Assembly (NCBI RefSeq): GCF_000379805.1
Contig: NZ_KB903544.1
Coordinates: 49,334 to 96,067, forward strand
From: Lewinella cohaerens DSM 23179
GTDB lineage: Bacteria > Bacteroidota > Bacteroidia > Chitinophagales > Saprospiraceae
Direction of reading: 5' to 3'
DNA length: 46,734 nucleotides
The position numbers and the translations under genes are program-made. The notes under the pieces are model-generated. The model did no database searches. It was not told where the DNA came from and was given only the letters and a program-made list of their open reading frames with translations. Of the stretch, positions 17,111 to 25,360 are shown piece by piece; position 1 is the stretch's first letter; the number at the start of each line of letters is the position of its first letter.

Positions 17111-17118
17111 CAAATTTA
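17111..17118 (-). promoter_or_regulatory. Promoter -7 box for the aminotransferase gene
   Basis: On the minus strand this reads TAAATTTG, a match to TAnnTTTG, 56 bp before the start codon. No TTG is found at the usual -33 distance. An ACCGG/CCGGT hairpin lies in the presumed leader. Confidence 0.45.
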
Positions 17119-17174
17119 GTGACAGAGAAAAAAATAAGCGTACCGTTTTTTACCTTTTTAATACCTCTAAATAA

Positions 17175-17205
17175 TTGACTGTAAGCAAATTGTGTGGTAG
17201 GTTTG
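17175..17205 (+). promoter_or_regulatory. Bacteroidota-type promoter for the RluA-family gene
   Basis: TTG (17175-17177), 20 bp, then TAGGTTTG (17198-17205) matches the -33/-7 consensus. Transcription should start near 17212, giving a leader of about 100 nt before 17309. Confidence 0.65.
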
Positions 17206-17308
17206 CAGGGGCGTTGAAAAAAATGGAAGATTATTTTTCGTTAACCTCAAGTGGGGGGCGACGATCAGCGAAGCTAAATTTCTTATTGAGTTTGTCAAAA
17301 AATGAAAA

Positions 17309-17995
17309 ATGGACAATTATATCCCAATTGGTGATCAGGTGCTGTATAATAATCACCACTTGGTGGCTTTCAATAAACCGAATGGCATACCCGTGCAACC
17401 TGACCAAACAGAAGATCCTTCTCTGTTGCAGTTAGGCGCGACCTATTGTCAAACACATCTTCACCTCATTCATCGTATTGATCGCCCGGTGAGTGGTGTT
17501 GTGCTTTTGGCTAAACGCAAAGATGCCATGCAGGCCCTGCATGAACAATTTAGAGAACGGAGCGTAAAGAAAACCTATTTAGCCCTGGTAGCTCAAGAGC
17601 CGCCGGCAAACGAAGGAGAGTTGGTGCATTACCTGCGTAAAAAGAAAGGAAAATACCAAACGGAAGTACTTGACCAACCAGCATCTGATGCCGTTGAAGC
17701 ACGCTTAAAGTACACGGTAGTTGGCAAAAGTGACCGTTATTTTTTGTTACAGGTTGATCTTCAAACTGGGCGTTATCACCAAATCAGAGCACAGTTGGCC
17801 CATATTGGCTGCCCAATAAGGGGAGACGCTAAGTATGGCTTCCGTCGTAGGAATCCAGATCGGAGTATTGACTTACACGCTTGGCAGTTAAGGTTCAGTC
17901 ATCCACGTACGGGTGTCGCAGAGCATATTGTTGCATCGCCGCCTGCTACTCCATTGTGGGAAGCTTTTAAAATTCCTACTCCCTGGGAGGAATAA
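17309..17995 (+). CDS. RluA family pseudouridine synthase
   Basis: A 228-residue rRNA/tRNA pseudouridine synthase. The catalytic motif HRIDRPVSGVVLLAK has the nucleophile D58. FNKPNGIPVQP is the N-terminal family motif, and LQTGRYHQIRAQLAHIG is the conserved RNA-binding motif. No S4 domain precedes the catalytic domain, which makes it RluA/RluC-D-like without its RNA-recognition domain; the target position cannot be stated. The start MDNYIPIGDQVLY is chosen because the catalytic fold begins at once. rsmG follows 26 bp later, so an RNA-modification operon is likely. Confidence 0.92.
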   Translation: MDNYIPIGDQVLYNNHHLVAFNKPNGIPVQPDQTEDPSLLQLGATYCQTHLHLIHRIDRPVSGVVLLAKRKDAMQALHEQFRERSVKKTYLALVAQEPPANEGELVHYLRKKKGKYQTEVLDQPASDAVEARLKYTVVGKSDRYFLLQVDLQTGRYHQIRAQLAHIGCPIRGDAKYGFRRRNPDRSIDLHAWQLRFSHPRTGVAEHIVASPPATPLWEAFKIPTPWEE

Positions 17996-18021
17996 AATGT
18001 CAAAGAATTTAAATTTTCTGT

Positions 18022-18651
18022 ATGGACGCTATTAAAACTTATTTTCCTGATTTAACGGCGGATCAACTGGCGTTGTTTGAGCAGTTAGATCCCCTCTATC
18101 GCGAGTGGAACCAGAAGATTAATGTTATCTCTCGGAAAGACATCGATAACCTTTACCTCCACCATGTTCTTCATAGCCTGGCTATTGCTAAAGTGGTTAA
18201 ATTTATGCCAGGGGCCAGGATTTTAGACCTTGGCACAGGTGGCGGTTTTCCGGGTATTCCTCTTGCTATCCTTTTTCCGGAAACGGAGTTTGTATTGATT
18301 GACGGGATTCGTAAAAAAATCACTGTTGTTAATGAAGTAGCTACGGCACTAGGCTTGAAAAATGTACAAGGCTTTCAACAACGAGCAGAAGAGCGTAAAG
18401 GTCGTTCCTTTGATTTCGTTATCACTCGTGCAGTAGCCTTAATGGAGAAAATTGTCCCCTGGAGCATGCCGCTTATTCACGATAAACAGTTGCATGCATT
18501 GCCAAATGGTATTATTGCACTGAAAGGAGGGAACGTCAAAGAAGAACTACAGGCATTACCAAGAGGGACTTATTCCGAAATTTACCCAATCAAGAAGATG
18601 TTTTCGGAAGAGTTTTTCATTGAAAAATCTGTGGTGTACGTGCAGTATTAA
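18022..18651 (+). CDS. rsmG: 16S rRNA (guanine527-N7)-methyltransferase RsmG
   Basis: A 209-residue SAM-dependent methyltransferase that methylates G527 of 16S rRNA. The SAM-binding motif ILDLGTGGGFPGIPLAI lies at ~66-82. YREWNQKINVISRKD near the N-terminus and FDFVITRAVA are RsmG signatures, and length is typical. It follows the RluA-family gene at 26 bp on the same strand. Confidence 0.95.
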   Translation: MDAIKTYFPDLTADQLALFEQLDPLYREWNQKINVISRKDIDNLYLHHVLHSLAIAKVVKFMPGARILDLGTGGGFPGIPLAILFPETEFVLIDGIRKKITVVNEVATALGLKNVQGFQQRAEERKGRSFDFVITRAVALMEKIVPWSMPLIHDKQLHALPNGIIALKGGNVKEELQALPRGTYSEIYPIKKMFSEEFFIEKSVVYVQY

Positions 18652-18905
18652 GAAGAAGGGAAAATCTATAATGTATTTTGTTTTTACATATAAATGTAAA
18701 TTAAATGCTGATTAACAGTGTTTTTTACTTTATGTAAAAATGTTATATTTGTAATCGTTATCAATGACAGTTCCAGTAAAAGGGAGGAATTGAACTCCTG
18801 ACACTATGAACACTTTCTAGTGAATTGTCAACGATCCGCGTTTATGCTGCTTCCGGGTTATCGTTCAGGTAATCCGGAAGCTAAGCGCAAGATACTCCTT
18901 CAGCC
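18652..18905. other. Intergenic region between convergent genes: possible small transcript
   Basis: TATATTTG at 18744-18751 (+) matches the -7 box, but it lies after rsmG and points towards the 3' end of the opposing lipoprotein gene. No ORF over ten codons follows. The downstream ~130 nt contain GGAG…CTCC (18783-18798) and a 14-bp stem with a GTTCA loop (18849-18881). AGCGCAA/TTGCGCT pairing spans 18882 into the end of the opposing gene. Either an unannotated small RNA or a terminator region is possible. Confidence 0.35.
18849..18881. terminator. Strong stem-loop, candidate bidirectional terminator
   Basis: GCTTCCGGGTTATC pairs with GGTAATCCGGAAGC over 14 positions with two G-T wobbles and a 5-nt loop. 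It lies between the convergent rsmG and lipoprotein genes. There is no T tract, so it is not a textbook intrinsic terminator. Confidence 0.45.
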
Positions 18906-19478
18906 TTATTGCGCTACAAACCTCCCTTTTATCTCGATATTCAGTGTTTCAGCCGTACGGTTTTCTTGCTGTGTTTTGATGAGGTAGCCGACTTTTGGCT
19001 CGTAAGTCATCCAGCTTTTATTTCTTGCGAGGGCTGTTTCTGTTTGGCTCACGATGTCAATCTTTTCTACCTCGCCTTCTTTATTCATCATCACAAAGAG
19101 CTCCTGCGTCTTCAATTCCGGATCAAGACTGGTATATTTTATCTCTAGTCCGCCCTGCTGTAGGGTTGAATCTGCTTGGTATTTATCAGACCATGCCGGG
19201 CGGTTGATATCTGCTTTGCGAAACATGCTGAACTCCCTGGAATAATCAATATCCGCGATGAGCTGTTGCTCTTCTTTTTCGTTGATACGAATCTCTTTGT
19301 CAAGGCCAATGTTAGCACTTTGCAAACGTTTTTCTTCGGCCTCGAAAAATTTTTCCAGTAAAAAAAAAGTGTCTTCTCGGTCTACTGCGGCCTGTGCTTC
19401 GTCGGCTTGGTTGCAGGAAGAGAATAGCAAGACCATAGTAATGATGGTCGTTGCGTAAAACAAGTATTTGCTGATCAT
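18906..19478 (-). CDS. Lipoprotein of unknown function
   Basis: From the ATG at 19478 the 190-residue product begins with a clear lipoprotein signal, MISKYLFYATTIITMVLLF, then SSC. An upstream ATG would add 27 residues overlapping gpmI and hide the signal. A glutamate/lysine-rich helical stretch (about 35-75) is followed by a beta-rich half (LEIKYTSLDPELKTQELFVM and on to LNIEIKGRFVAQ). No family is recognised. It starts 17 bp after gpmI on the same strand, so it is likely co-transcribed. Confidence 0.7.
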   Translation of the reverse strand: MISKYLFYATTIITMVLLFSSCNQADEAQAAVDREDTFFLLEKFFEAEEKRLQSANIGLDKEIRINEKEEQQLIADIDYSREFSMFRKADINRPAWSDKYQADSTLQQGGLEIKYTSLDPELKTQELFVMMNKEGEVEKIDIVSQTETALARNKSWMTYEPKVGYLIKTQQENRTAETLNIEIKGRFVAQ

Positions 19479-19495
19479 GCTAATTAGTTCTGTCG

Positions 19496-21034
19496 CTATT
19501 TTTCCTGGATCAGGATGTTGCCGTCCATTTCTGTTGGCGCAGGCACACCCATCATCCATAGCAGTGTTGGCGCGACATCCCCAAGCTTTCCATCCTGAAG
19601 TTGCCAGCTATCCGATCTTTGATTAACAAAAATACAGGGCACCAGGTTTTTAGTATGCGCAGTATTGGGTGAGCCGTCTTCGTTGATGAGGTAATCAGAG
19701 TTGCCGTGATCAGCAATCACAATCGCTTCGTAGCCGTATTCGCGACCTGTTTCCAGTAACCTGCCCAGGCATTCATCTACGGTTTCAGCGGCAGTAATTG
19801 CGGCAGAGAAGACCCCTGTGTGGCCCACCATATCCGTGTTGGCGTAATTGAGGCAGATAAAGTCTGGCTGATTCGCTTTTATGTCTTCGATGATGGCATC
19901 GGTAATCCCAAGCGCACTCATTTCCGGTTTGAGGTCGTAAGTAGCCACTTCTTTAGGCGAAGGAATGAGCAGGCGGCGTTCGTTTTCAAAAGGCTCTTCC
20001 CGGCCACCGTTGAAGAAAAAGGTGACGTGTGCATATTTCTCTGTTTCGGCGATCCTTACTTGAGTTTTTCCGTTAGCGGCCAAAACTTCACCCAGGGTTT
20101 TCTCAAGGTCTTTCTTTTCAAAAAGCACCTCTAAACCGGTAAAGGTTTCGTCGTAACGTGTCATTGTAAGGTAGCGAACATCCAGTTTTTTCATCTCATA
20201 ATCTGGGAAATCTTGCTGTGTAAGCGCCGCAGAAATCTGTCGAGGGCGATCTGTCCGGAAATTGAAACACAACAATACATCTCCATCTGCCAATGCAGGA
20301 GGCGTTTCTCCTTTTGCATTGGTAACCAAGGTTGGCTGGATAAATTCATCTGTTTCGCCCGCTTCGTAGCGTTCCTTGAGGGTAGCAATAATATCGCTGG
20401 TCGTTCCACCTTCTCCTTTTGCAATAAGGTCATAGGCTAGTTTAATACGTTCCCAGCGCTTGTCGCGGTCCATTGCGAAATAGCGGCCAATGACGGTAGC
20501 TAAGCGGGTGTTTTTCCCTTCCAGGTGAGCGAGTAATGTTTGCAGGTAATCCTTGCCACCTTGCGGAGAGGTATCACGCCCGTCGGTAAAAGCGTGAATA
20601 AAAGTTTTATCGTGACCTGTTGCTTCAATGATATCAACCAAAGCAAGGAGGTGGTTCAATTGGGAGTGTACTCCACCATCCGATACCAAGCCCATCAGGT
20701 GGATAGCCTTGCCGTTTTCCTTTGCGTAGGCGATGGCGTTTTGTAGCTTTTCGTTTCGAGCTAAATCGCCGTCCCGGATAGCTTTGTTAATACGTGCTAA
20801 CTCCTGATACACGACACGTCCGGCGCCAATATTCAAATGGCCAACCTCTGAGTTTCCCATCTGACCTTCCGGCAAACCGACCTCTTCTCCATACGTGACG
20901 AGGGTGCTATGAGGGGCGTTTTGCCAAATGTTATCAAATACGGGTGTATTTGCCTGTGCAATGGCATCGGCACCAGGAACCTGGCCCAATCCCCAACCGT
21001 CAAGAATAACTAACATCGCTTTTTTAGTGCTCAT
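19496..21034 (-). CDS. gpmI: 2,3-bisphosphoglycerate-independent phosphoglycerate mutase
   Basis: A 512-residue cofactor-independent enzyme that interconverts 3- and 2-phosphoglycerate in glycolysis. ILDGWGLG contains the first metal aspartate D12, and GNSEVGHLNIGAGR carries the phosphorylated serine S62. HAFTDGRDTSP, GRYFAMDRD and VIADHGNSDYLI are further metal and substrate motifs. Length is standard. A -7 box TATATTTG on the minus strand at 21062-21069 lies 28 bp upstream. Confidence 0.96.
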   Translation of the reverse strand: MSTKKAMLVILDGWGLGQVPGADAIAQANTPVFDNIWQNAPHSTLVTYGEEVGLPEGQMGNSEVGHLNIGAGRVVYQELARINKAIRDGDLARNEKLQNAIAYAKENGKAIHLMGLVSDGGVHSQLNHLLALVDIIEATGHDKTFIHAFTDGRDTSPQGGKDYLQTLLAHLEGKNTRLATVIGRYFAMDRDKRWERIKLAYDLIAKGEGGTTSDIIATLKERYEAGETDEFIQPTLVTNAKGETPPALADGDVLLCFNFRTDRPRQISAALTQQDFPDYEMKKLDVRYLTMTRYDETFTGLEVLFEKKDLEKTLGEVLAANGKTQVRIAETEKYAHVTFFFNGGREEPFENERRLLIPSPKEVATYDLKPEMSALGITDAIIEDIKANQPDFICLNYANTDMVGHTGVFSAAITAAETVDECLGRLLETGREYGYEAIVIADHGNSDYLINEDGSPNTAHTKNLVPCIFVNQRSDSWQLQDGKLGDVAPTLLWMMGVPAPTEMDGNILIQEK

Positions 21035-21061
21035 CGTCTGCTAAGTATAGGTTATAGTGCC

Positions 21062-21069
21062 CAAATATA
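21062..21069 (-). promoter_or_regulatory. Promoter -7 box of gpmI
   Basis: TATATTTG read on the minus strand matches TAnnTTTG and would place the transcript start about 20 nt before the gpmI ATG. The spacing to the nearest TTG is 15 bp, shorter than in the other promoters here. Confidence 0.55.
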
Positions 21070-21105
21070 AGCACTTAGTGTAAACAAAACACTAAACAAT
21101 AGTGC

Positions 21106-21136
21106 TTGTCTTTCAGGAAAATTGTTCTTACTTTTG
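21106..21136 (+). promoter_or_regulatory. Promoter for the DUF4783 gene, divergent from gpmI
   Basis: TTG (21106-21108), exactly 20 bp, then TACTTTTG (21129-21136). It directs transcription to 21331 with a leader of about 190 nt. That leader holds an 18-codon ATG ORF at 21151, which may be chance. Confidence 0.65.
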
Positions 21137-21330
21137 AGATAGGCTAAGCAATGAATACCAACTGGTACTCGTTATTACCACGCCTGAGCTGCAAATTAGC
21201 AATGTAGCCAACGTTACTGCAACTATTCAAACTATCTCGCCTAAGGAAAAATGTGACTATAAGTACATTTTTCGTCTAATTCACGAAGCAAAGTTACTGG
21301 TTATATTACCGATAACTTAAAATCGAGCTT

Positions 21331-21711
21331 ATGAAACAGTTGTTGTTTGTTCTAATGTTATCTCCCATTGTGACTTTCGCCCAAGGCGGAATGTCCCAAA
21401 TTACGGCTGCTTTGAACAGTGGTGATATGGAAACATTGGGCACTTATTTCGATGAATCACTGGAATTATCTATCCTCGAAGAGGAAGGGATATACAATAA
21501 AGCACAGGCTTTACAGAAAGTAAAGCGCTTTTTGGGCCAAAACACGGTCTCCTCTTTTACAGAGGTGCATCAAGGTGCTTCCCGTAGTAGTGATTCCCAG
21601 TACGTAATTGGTAATATGAAGACCAGTGGTGGTACCTACCGCGTGTATTTGTATCTGACCAATCGTAATGGAAAAATGATTATTCAGGAATTTCGCTTTG
21701 ACAGCGAATGA
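21331..21711 (+). CDS. DUF4783 domain-containing secreted protein
   Basis: A 126-residue product with signal peptide MKQLLFVLMLSPIVTFAQ. The mature part (MSQITAALNSGDMETLGTYF … NGKMIIQEFRFD) fits the NTF2-like DUF4783 family common in Bacteroidota. The family's function is unknown. It has its own promoter and is followed by a strong terminator. Confidence 0.82.
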   Translation: MKQLLFVLMLSPIVTFAQGGMSQITAALNSGDMETLGTYFDESLELSILEEEGIYNKAQALQKVKRFLGQNTVSSFTEVHQGASRSSDSQYVIGNMKTSGGTYRVYLYLTNRNGKMIIQEFRFDSE

Positions 21712-21753
21712 TCTTTAGTATTGCGCAGAAAATAAAACGCGATTTTTCTTAAG

Positions 21754-21840
21754 TTTTCCAAATAGTTAAAACACTTAAAATGAATCGTTTATTTAACTAT
21801 TGTGAAAAACAAAATCGGTTTTTATTTTCGTGCTGTTCCT
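21754..21840 (+). repeat. Dispersed repeat with internal 10-bp inverted repeat
   Basis: It contains the blocks shared with 14865-14900. Between them, AATAGTTAAA (21761-21770) and TTTAACTATT (21792-21801) form a perfect inverted repeat. No ORF is present. Confidence 0.45.
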
Positions 21841-21887
21841 TAACATAAAATACGAGTGAACCGAAAATTGATTTCGCCGGTTTACCT

Positions 21888-21928
21888 ACAAAACACCCGC
21901 TAATCGTACTGATTAGCGGGTGTTTTGT
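21888..21928. terminator. Intrinsic terminator, 18-bp perfect stem
   Basis: ACAAAACACCCGCTAATC, loop GTACT, then its exact complement. The A-rich and T-rich stem bases give U-run-like ends in both directions. It insulates rlmN from the DUF4783 gene. Confidence 0.85.
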
Positions 21929-21945
21929 ATTAATACTATTAGACT

Positions 21946-21953
21946 TACCTTTG
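21946..21953 (+). promoter_or_regulatory. Promoter -7 box of rlmN; decides the start codon
   Basis: TACCTTTG ends 4 bp before the first ATG (21958). With the usual spacing transcription would begin at about 21958-21960, leaving no leader for that ATG. The next ATG at 21982 would have a leader of about 23 nt. Confidence 0.6.
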
Positions 21954-21981
21954 TGCTATGAATACCAAGGCATCCATACAA

Positions 21982-23013
21982 ATGGACATTCGTAAACTCA
22001 GTTTGGACGACCTCAAAGTTGTCATGAAAGAACTGGGGCAGGCGGGCTTTCGCGCCAAACAAGTCTATGAATGGCTGTGGCAGAAAGGTGCCCGTTCCTT
22101 TGCGGAAATGACCAATCTCTCAAAAGCGCTGCGTGAGCAACTAGAGGAAGGCTATCAGATCAATGCCATCACAGAAGATAAGGTACAGCACAGTGCGGAT
22201 GGGACGATCAAGTCTAGGTTTCGCTTACATGATGGGCATCTTATTGAGTCCGTTTTGATTCCAGTGCCGGATGATAATCGTTTCACGGTTTGTGTATCCA
22301 GCCAGGTGGGCTGTAGTTTGAGTTGTAAATTTTGTGCGACTGGCCAGATGAAGCGCCTCCGCAACCTGGATGCTGCCGAAATTTTTGACCAAGTAGTGCT
22401 CGTCAACGAGCAATGCCTTGAGAAATTTGGCCACCCCCTCACGAATATCGTCTACATGGGCATGGGCGAACCGCTTTTGGCCTATGCTCCTATGCTGGAG
22501 AGTATTGAGAAAATAACGACGCCGGATGGTTTAAATATGGCTCCCCGTCGTATTACCGTAAGTACTGCTGGTATTGCAAAAATGGTCCGTAGACTGGCTG
22601 ATGATGCTACCAAAGTCAATCTAGCCCTTAGTCTGCATGCTGCCGATGATGTCAAGCGAGATGAGATTATGCCCATCAATGAGCAGAACAATCTGGCCAT
22701 TCTGATGGACGCACTTGAGTATTTCTACAAGCAAACAAAAAATCGGATCAGCTACGAATACATCGCTTTTCAGGATTTCAATGATAGCCTGGAGGATGCG
22801 CATAACCTGCTCCAACTCTGCAAGCGTTTCCCAGTAAGGGTCAATATCATCGAATACAACCCTATCGATGGCGCTGATTTCCGTAAAGCAACGGCTCATC
22901 GTATTGATGATTTTGCGCGTTATCTCCGTGATCATGGCGTCATGGTTACCATCCGGCGTAGCCGAGGGAAGGATATTGATGCTGCTTGTGGCCAGTTGGC
23001 TAATAAGGGGTAA
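21982..23013 (+). CDS. rlmN: 23S rRNA (adenine2503-C2)/tRNA methyltransferase RlmN
   Basis: A radical-SAM methyltransferase acting on A2503 of 23S rRNA and A37 of some tRNAs. The 4Fe-4S cluster motif is CSLSCKFC (cysteines 119, 123 and 126 counting from the 21958 ATG), and the acceptor-side cysteine is C344 in AACGQL. YMGMGEPLLAY and TVSTAGI are radical-SAM family motifs. The product from 21982 begins MDIRKLSLDDLK, the usual family N-terminus, which together with the promoter position favours this start over 21958 (8 residues longer). Confidence 0.93.
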   Translation: MDIRKLSLDDLKVVMKELGQAGFRAKQVYEWLWQKGARSFAEMTNLSKALREQLEEGYQINAITEDKVQHSADGTIKSRFRLHDGHLIESVLIPVPDDNRFTVCVSSQVGCSLSCKFCATGQMKRLRNLDAAEIFDQVVLVNEQCLEKFGHPLTNIVYMGMGEPLLAYAPMLESIEKITTPDGLNMAPRRITVSTAGIAKMVRRLADDATKVNLALSLHAADDVKRDEIMPINEQNNLAILMDALEYFYKQTKNRISYEYIAFQDFNDSLEDAHNLLQLCKRFPVRVNIIEYNPIDGADFRKATAHRIDDFARYLRDHGVMVTIRRSRGKDIDAACGQLANKG

Positions 23014-23020
23014 ATCGTAA

Positions 23021-23581
23021 TTAATCAAGGCTAAGGTAGAGTTCGTATACAAAGCGATCGAATAACTGGCGCCCGCTAAAACTTAGTGGACGTAGCTTAG
23101 GAAGGTCGCGTACCAAATAGGACTGCATACCTAAAAGGTCGTCATGACCAAGAAGACTATCTGCTTGCAAGAAGTTGAACTTTTTTGGGAAGGCAGACTG
23201 TTGGACCCAATTGGCCAATAAGGAATCTACTTCAGGTGGTAGCGTTTCATTGTCAAGTTCCACAAGGAAAAATGTACAGCGGTCTGATTCTTCTGGTGGT
23301 TCGAGTAATAGGTTTATTGGAAACATAAATGTTTCTTTTGAAAAGACGAGTTGGTGTGTTTTATGTTGTTGAAGAATTTCTTTTTGCCGATGCAGAAAAG
23401 TGAAAAGAAATATCTCATCTTGATGGGTCGAAATCCGGCTCATGTCTTCGCTCAAATCTTTGACCACTAAGCTGTCTAGATAGATTTTTGCAACAGGAAT
23501 TCGTTCTTCTAATGCTGGCGCCTTTGTTTGACAGCTATTCAGTGAAAGAAAAATAAAGCTATACCAGAAATACTTTAGCAT
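23021..23581 (-). CDS. Lipoprotein of unknown function
   Basis: A 186-residue protein with a lipoprotein signal, FIFLSLNSC (cysteine 17). No domain is recognised in the mature region, which is mixed alpha/beta. It converges on rlmN with a 7-bp gap and diverges from the AarF-type kinase gene with 40 bp between start codons, so the two may share control. Confidence 0.6.
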   Translation of the reverse strand: MLKYFWYSFIFLSLNSCQTKAPALEERIPVAKIYLDSLVVKDLSEDMSRISTHQDEIFLFTFLHRQKEILQQHKTHQLVFSKETFMFPINLLLEPPEESDRCTFFLVELDNETLPPEVDSLLANWVQQSAFPKKFNFLQADSLLGHDDLLGMQSYLVRDLPKLRPLSFSGRQLFDRFVYELYLSLD

Positions 23582-23621
23582 AATAAACGTCCTTTGTTAC
23601 CCGAGTAAATCCTCTCCTTGT

Positions 23622-25289
23622 ATGGCTACCAACAAACTTCTTCATTCTCCCGGTAAACGGACACGTCGGGCATATAGCGTCGCCGCTCGTGTTGGTTTCA
23701 GTTATTTGTGGCTTTATTGGTGTAAAAAGATATTTGGTCAAGCCTATTACGATCGGCGTATTATGGTTTTACACCAGAAAAATGCCACGAGGGTAAAGAC
23801 GGCAGTGCTGGAACTTCAAGGGCTTTTTATAAAGGTAGGACAATTACTTTCTATCCTGACCAATTTTCTCCCGGAGGCATTTCAGGAGCCGCTAGAGAGT
23901 CTTCAGGATCAAGTGCCAGCACGGCCTTACGAGCAGGTAAAGCAACGAGTTGTTACCGAATTGGGGGCAGATCCTGAGCAGCTTTTTGCTACGTTTTCAA
24001 AAGAACCATTGGCGGCAGCCTCCATCGGACAGGCGCATCGTGCGCAACTCAAGAGTGGAGAAGAAGTGGTTGTTAAAGTCCAGCATCTTGATATCGAATC
24101 TGTCGCAGAGGTAGACCTGAAAATAATCCAACGCTTACAATCGATTATGTCCTGGTGGTTTAACATTCAAGGCATGGAGCACCTGTACACCCAGGTGAGG
24201 CAGATGATTGAAGAAGAACTGGATTTCGTTGCAGAAGCCAGAGCCATGCAAGAGATTGCCGAAAACTTAAAAGAGGAAGAAGGTGTAGTTATCCCTATCG
24301 TTTTTGCTGACTATTCTACGACTAGAGTAATGACGACAGCCTACCAGTCTGGGGTGAAAATCAGTAAAAAAGATCAGCTAGAGACCTGGGGCGTAGATCA
24401 GGAAGCACTAGCGCGAAAAATATTAAGGATCTACAGCCGGATGGTCTTCAAAGATGGCTACTATCACGCTGACCCTCATCCCGGCAATTTGTTGGTACAG
24501 GCTGATGGCACCCTCGTTATTCTGGACTTTGGGGCGGTGGCTCGCTTGCAACCTGTTATGCGAGAGGGCTTATCGGAATTGATCGAAGCCGCTGTCAAAA
24601 ACGACCTGGCTGGCATGGTGGAGGCTGGCCGTAAAATGGGTTTTCTCGCCCCTGGGCGCGAAGCCGAACGTATGGCAGAACAAATGATCGATGCAATGCG
24701 CACATTCATTCAGCAAGAAATCAAGCTGGAAGGGCTCGATTTTAAAAATATCGAAATTGATCCTTTCAATAATAGCCTTTTTGAACTTTTGAAAAACATT
24801 GGTATTGGTGGTATCACCAGCACGGTACAGGTTCCGAAAGAATATGTCTTATTGAATCGGATGGCTACACTGCTGCTGGGGATCAGTAGCACCTTGGCAC
24901 CGCAGCTGAACCCGCTGGATGTGGTACGGCCCTATGTTCAGAAATTTGTTTTGGGCGAAAAGGGGAACCTCGTTTCGTTTGTGACACGTGTGCTCCGCGA
25001 TACCACTAGTCAATTATTGAGTATTCCCGGTGAGTTGCAGGGCGTCCTTCGCCAGGCTCGTCAAGGCCAACTGGATCTAGCTTCAGTAGATACGCGCAAC
25101 AGTGGCCGTTTGGTTTATCAGGGCCTGCGGCAGCTGCGTTTGTCCCTTTTATTGATAGCTGGAGCTGCCTTTTGTTATCTTTTTTGGAAACAGTCAGAAG
25201 AAGTGCTACTACAAATCAGTGGAGGGGCTTGCCTTGTTTTTTGCTACCTTTTGTGGCGTTCTGGGCGCAAGGTGAAAAGGATATATTAG
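23622..25289 (+). CDS. AarF/UbiB/ABC1 atypical kinase-like protein
   Basis: A 555-residue member of the UbiB family, linked in other bacteria to quinone biosynthesis or lipid trafficking. Visible are the KxGQ motif at K71-V-G-Q74, the alanine-rich loop AAASIGQAHRA in place of a P-loop, VVKVQ with the ATP lysine, ADPHPGN (~284) and DFG (302-304). Two membrane helices end the protein (about 505-545), as is usual for UbiB. No ubi or men genes are nearby. Confidence 0.9.
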   Translation: MATNKLLHSPGKRTRRAYSVAARVGFSYLWLYWCKKIFGQAYYDRRIMVLHQKNATRVKTAVLELQGLFIKVGQLLSILTNFLPEAFQEPLESLQDQVPARPYEQVKQRVVTELGADPEQLFATFSKEPLAAASIGQAHRAQLKSGEEVVVKVQHLDIESVAEVDLKIIQRLQSIMSWWFNIQGMEHLYTQVRQMIEEELDFVAEARAMQEIAENLKEEEGVVIPIVFADYSTTRVMTTAYQSGVKISKKDQLETWGVDQEALARKILRIYSRMVFKDGYYHADPHPGNLLVQADGTLVILDFGAVARLQPVMREGLSELIEAAVKNDLAGMVEAGRKMGFLAPGREAERMAEQMIDAMRTFIQQEIKLEGLDFKNIEIDPFNNSLFELLKNIGIGGITSTVQVPKEYVLLNRMATLLLGISSTLAPQLNPLDVVRPYVQKFVLGEKGNLVSFVTRVLRDTTSQLLSIPGELQGVLRQARQGQLDLASVDTRNSGRLVYQGLRQLRLSLLLIAGAAFCYLFWKQSEEVLLQISGGACLVFCYLLWRSGRKVKRIY

Positions 25290-25360
25290 GTCCCTTTTGT
25301 GCGATTATCAGCCGCAGAGGTACAGAGACGCGGAGGAAAACAAAGTAAGCGTGGTGATTA

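Noticed and set aside
17175-17435. 86-codon frame starting TTG before the RluA-family gene
   Set aside because: It overlaps the promoter and the real gene's N-terminus in another frame and has no family resemblance.
18775-18830. tRNA-like T-arm on the minus strand (GGAG-TTCAATT-CCTCC)
   Set aside because: The stem does not pair as a 5-bp T-stem with a 7-nt loop, and no acceptor, D or anticodon arm could be assembled around it.
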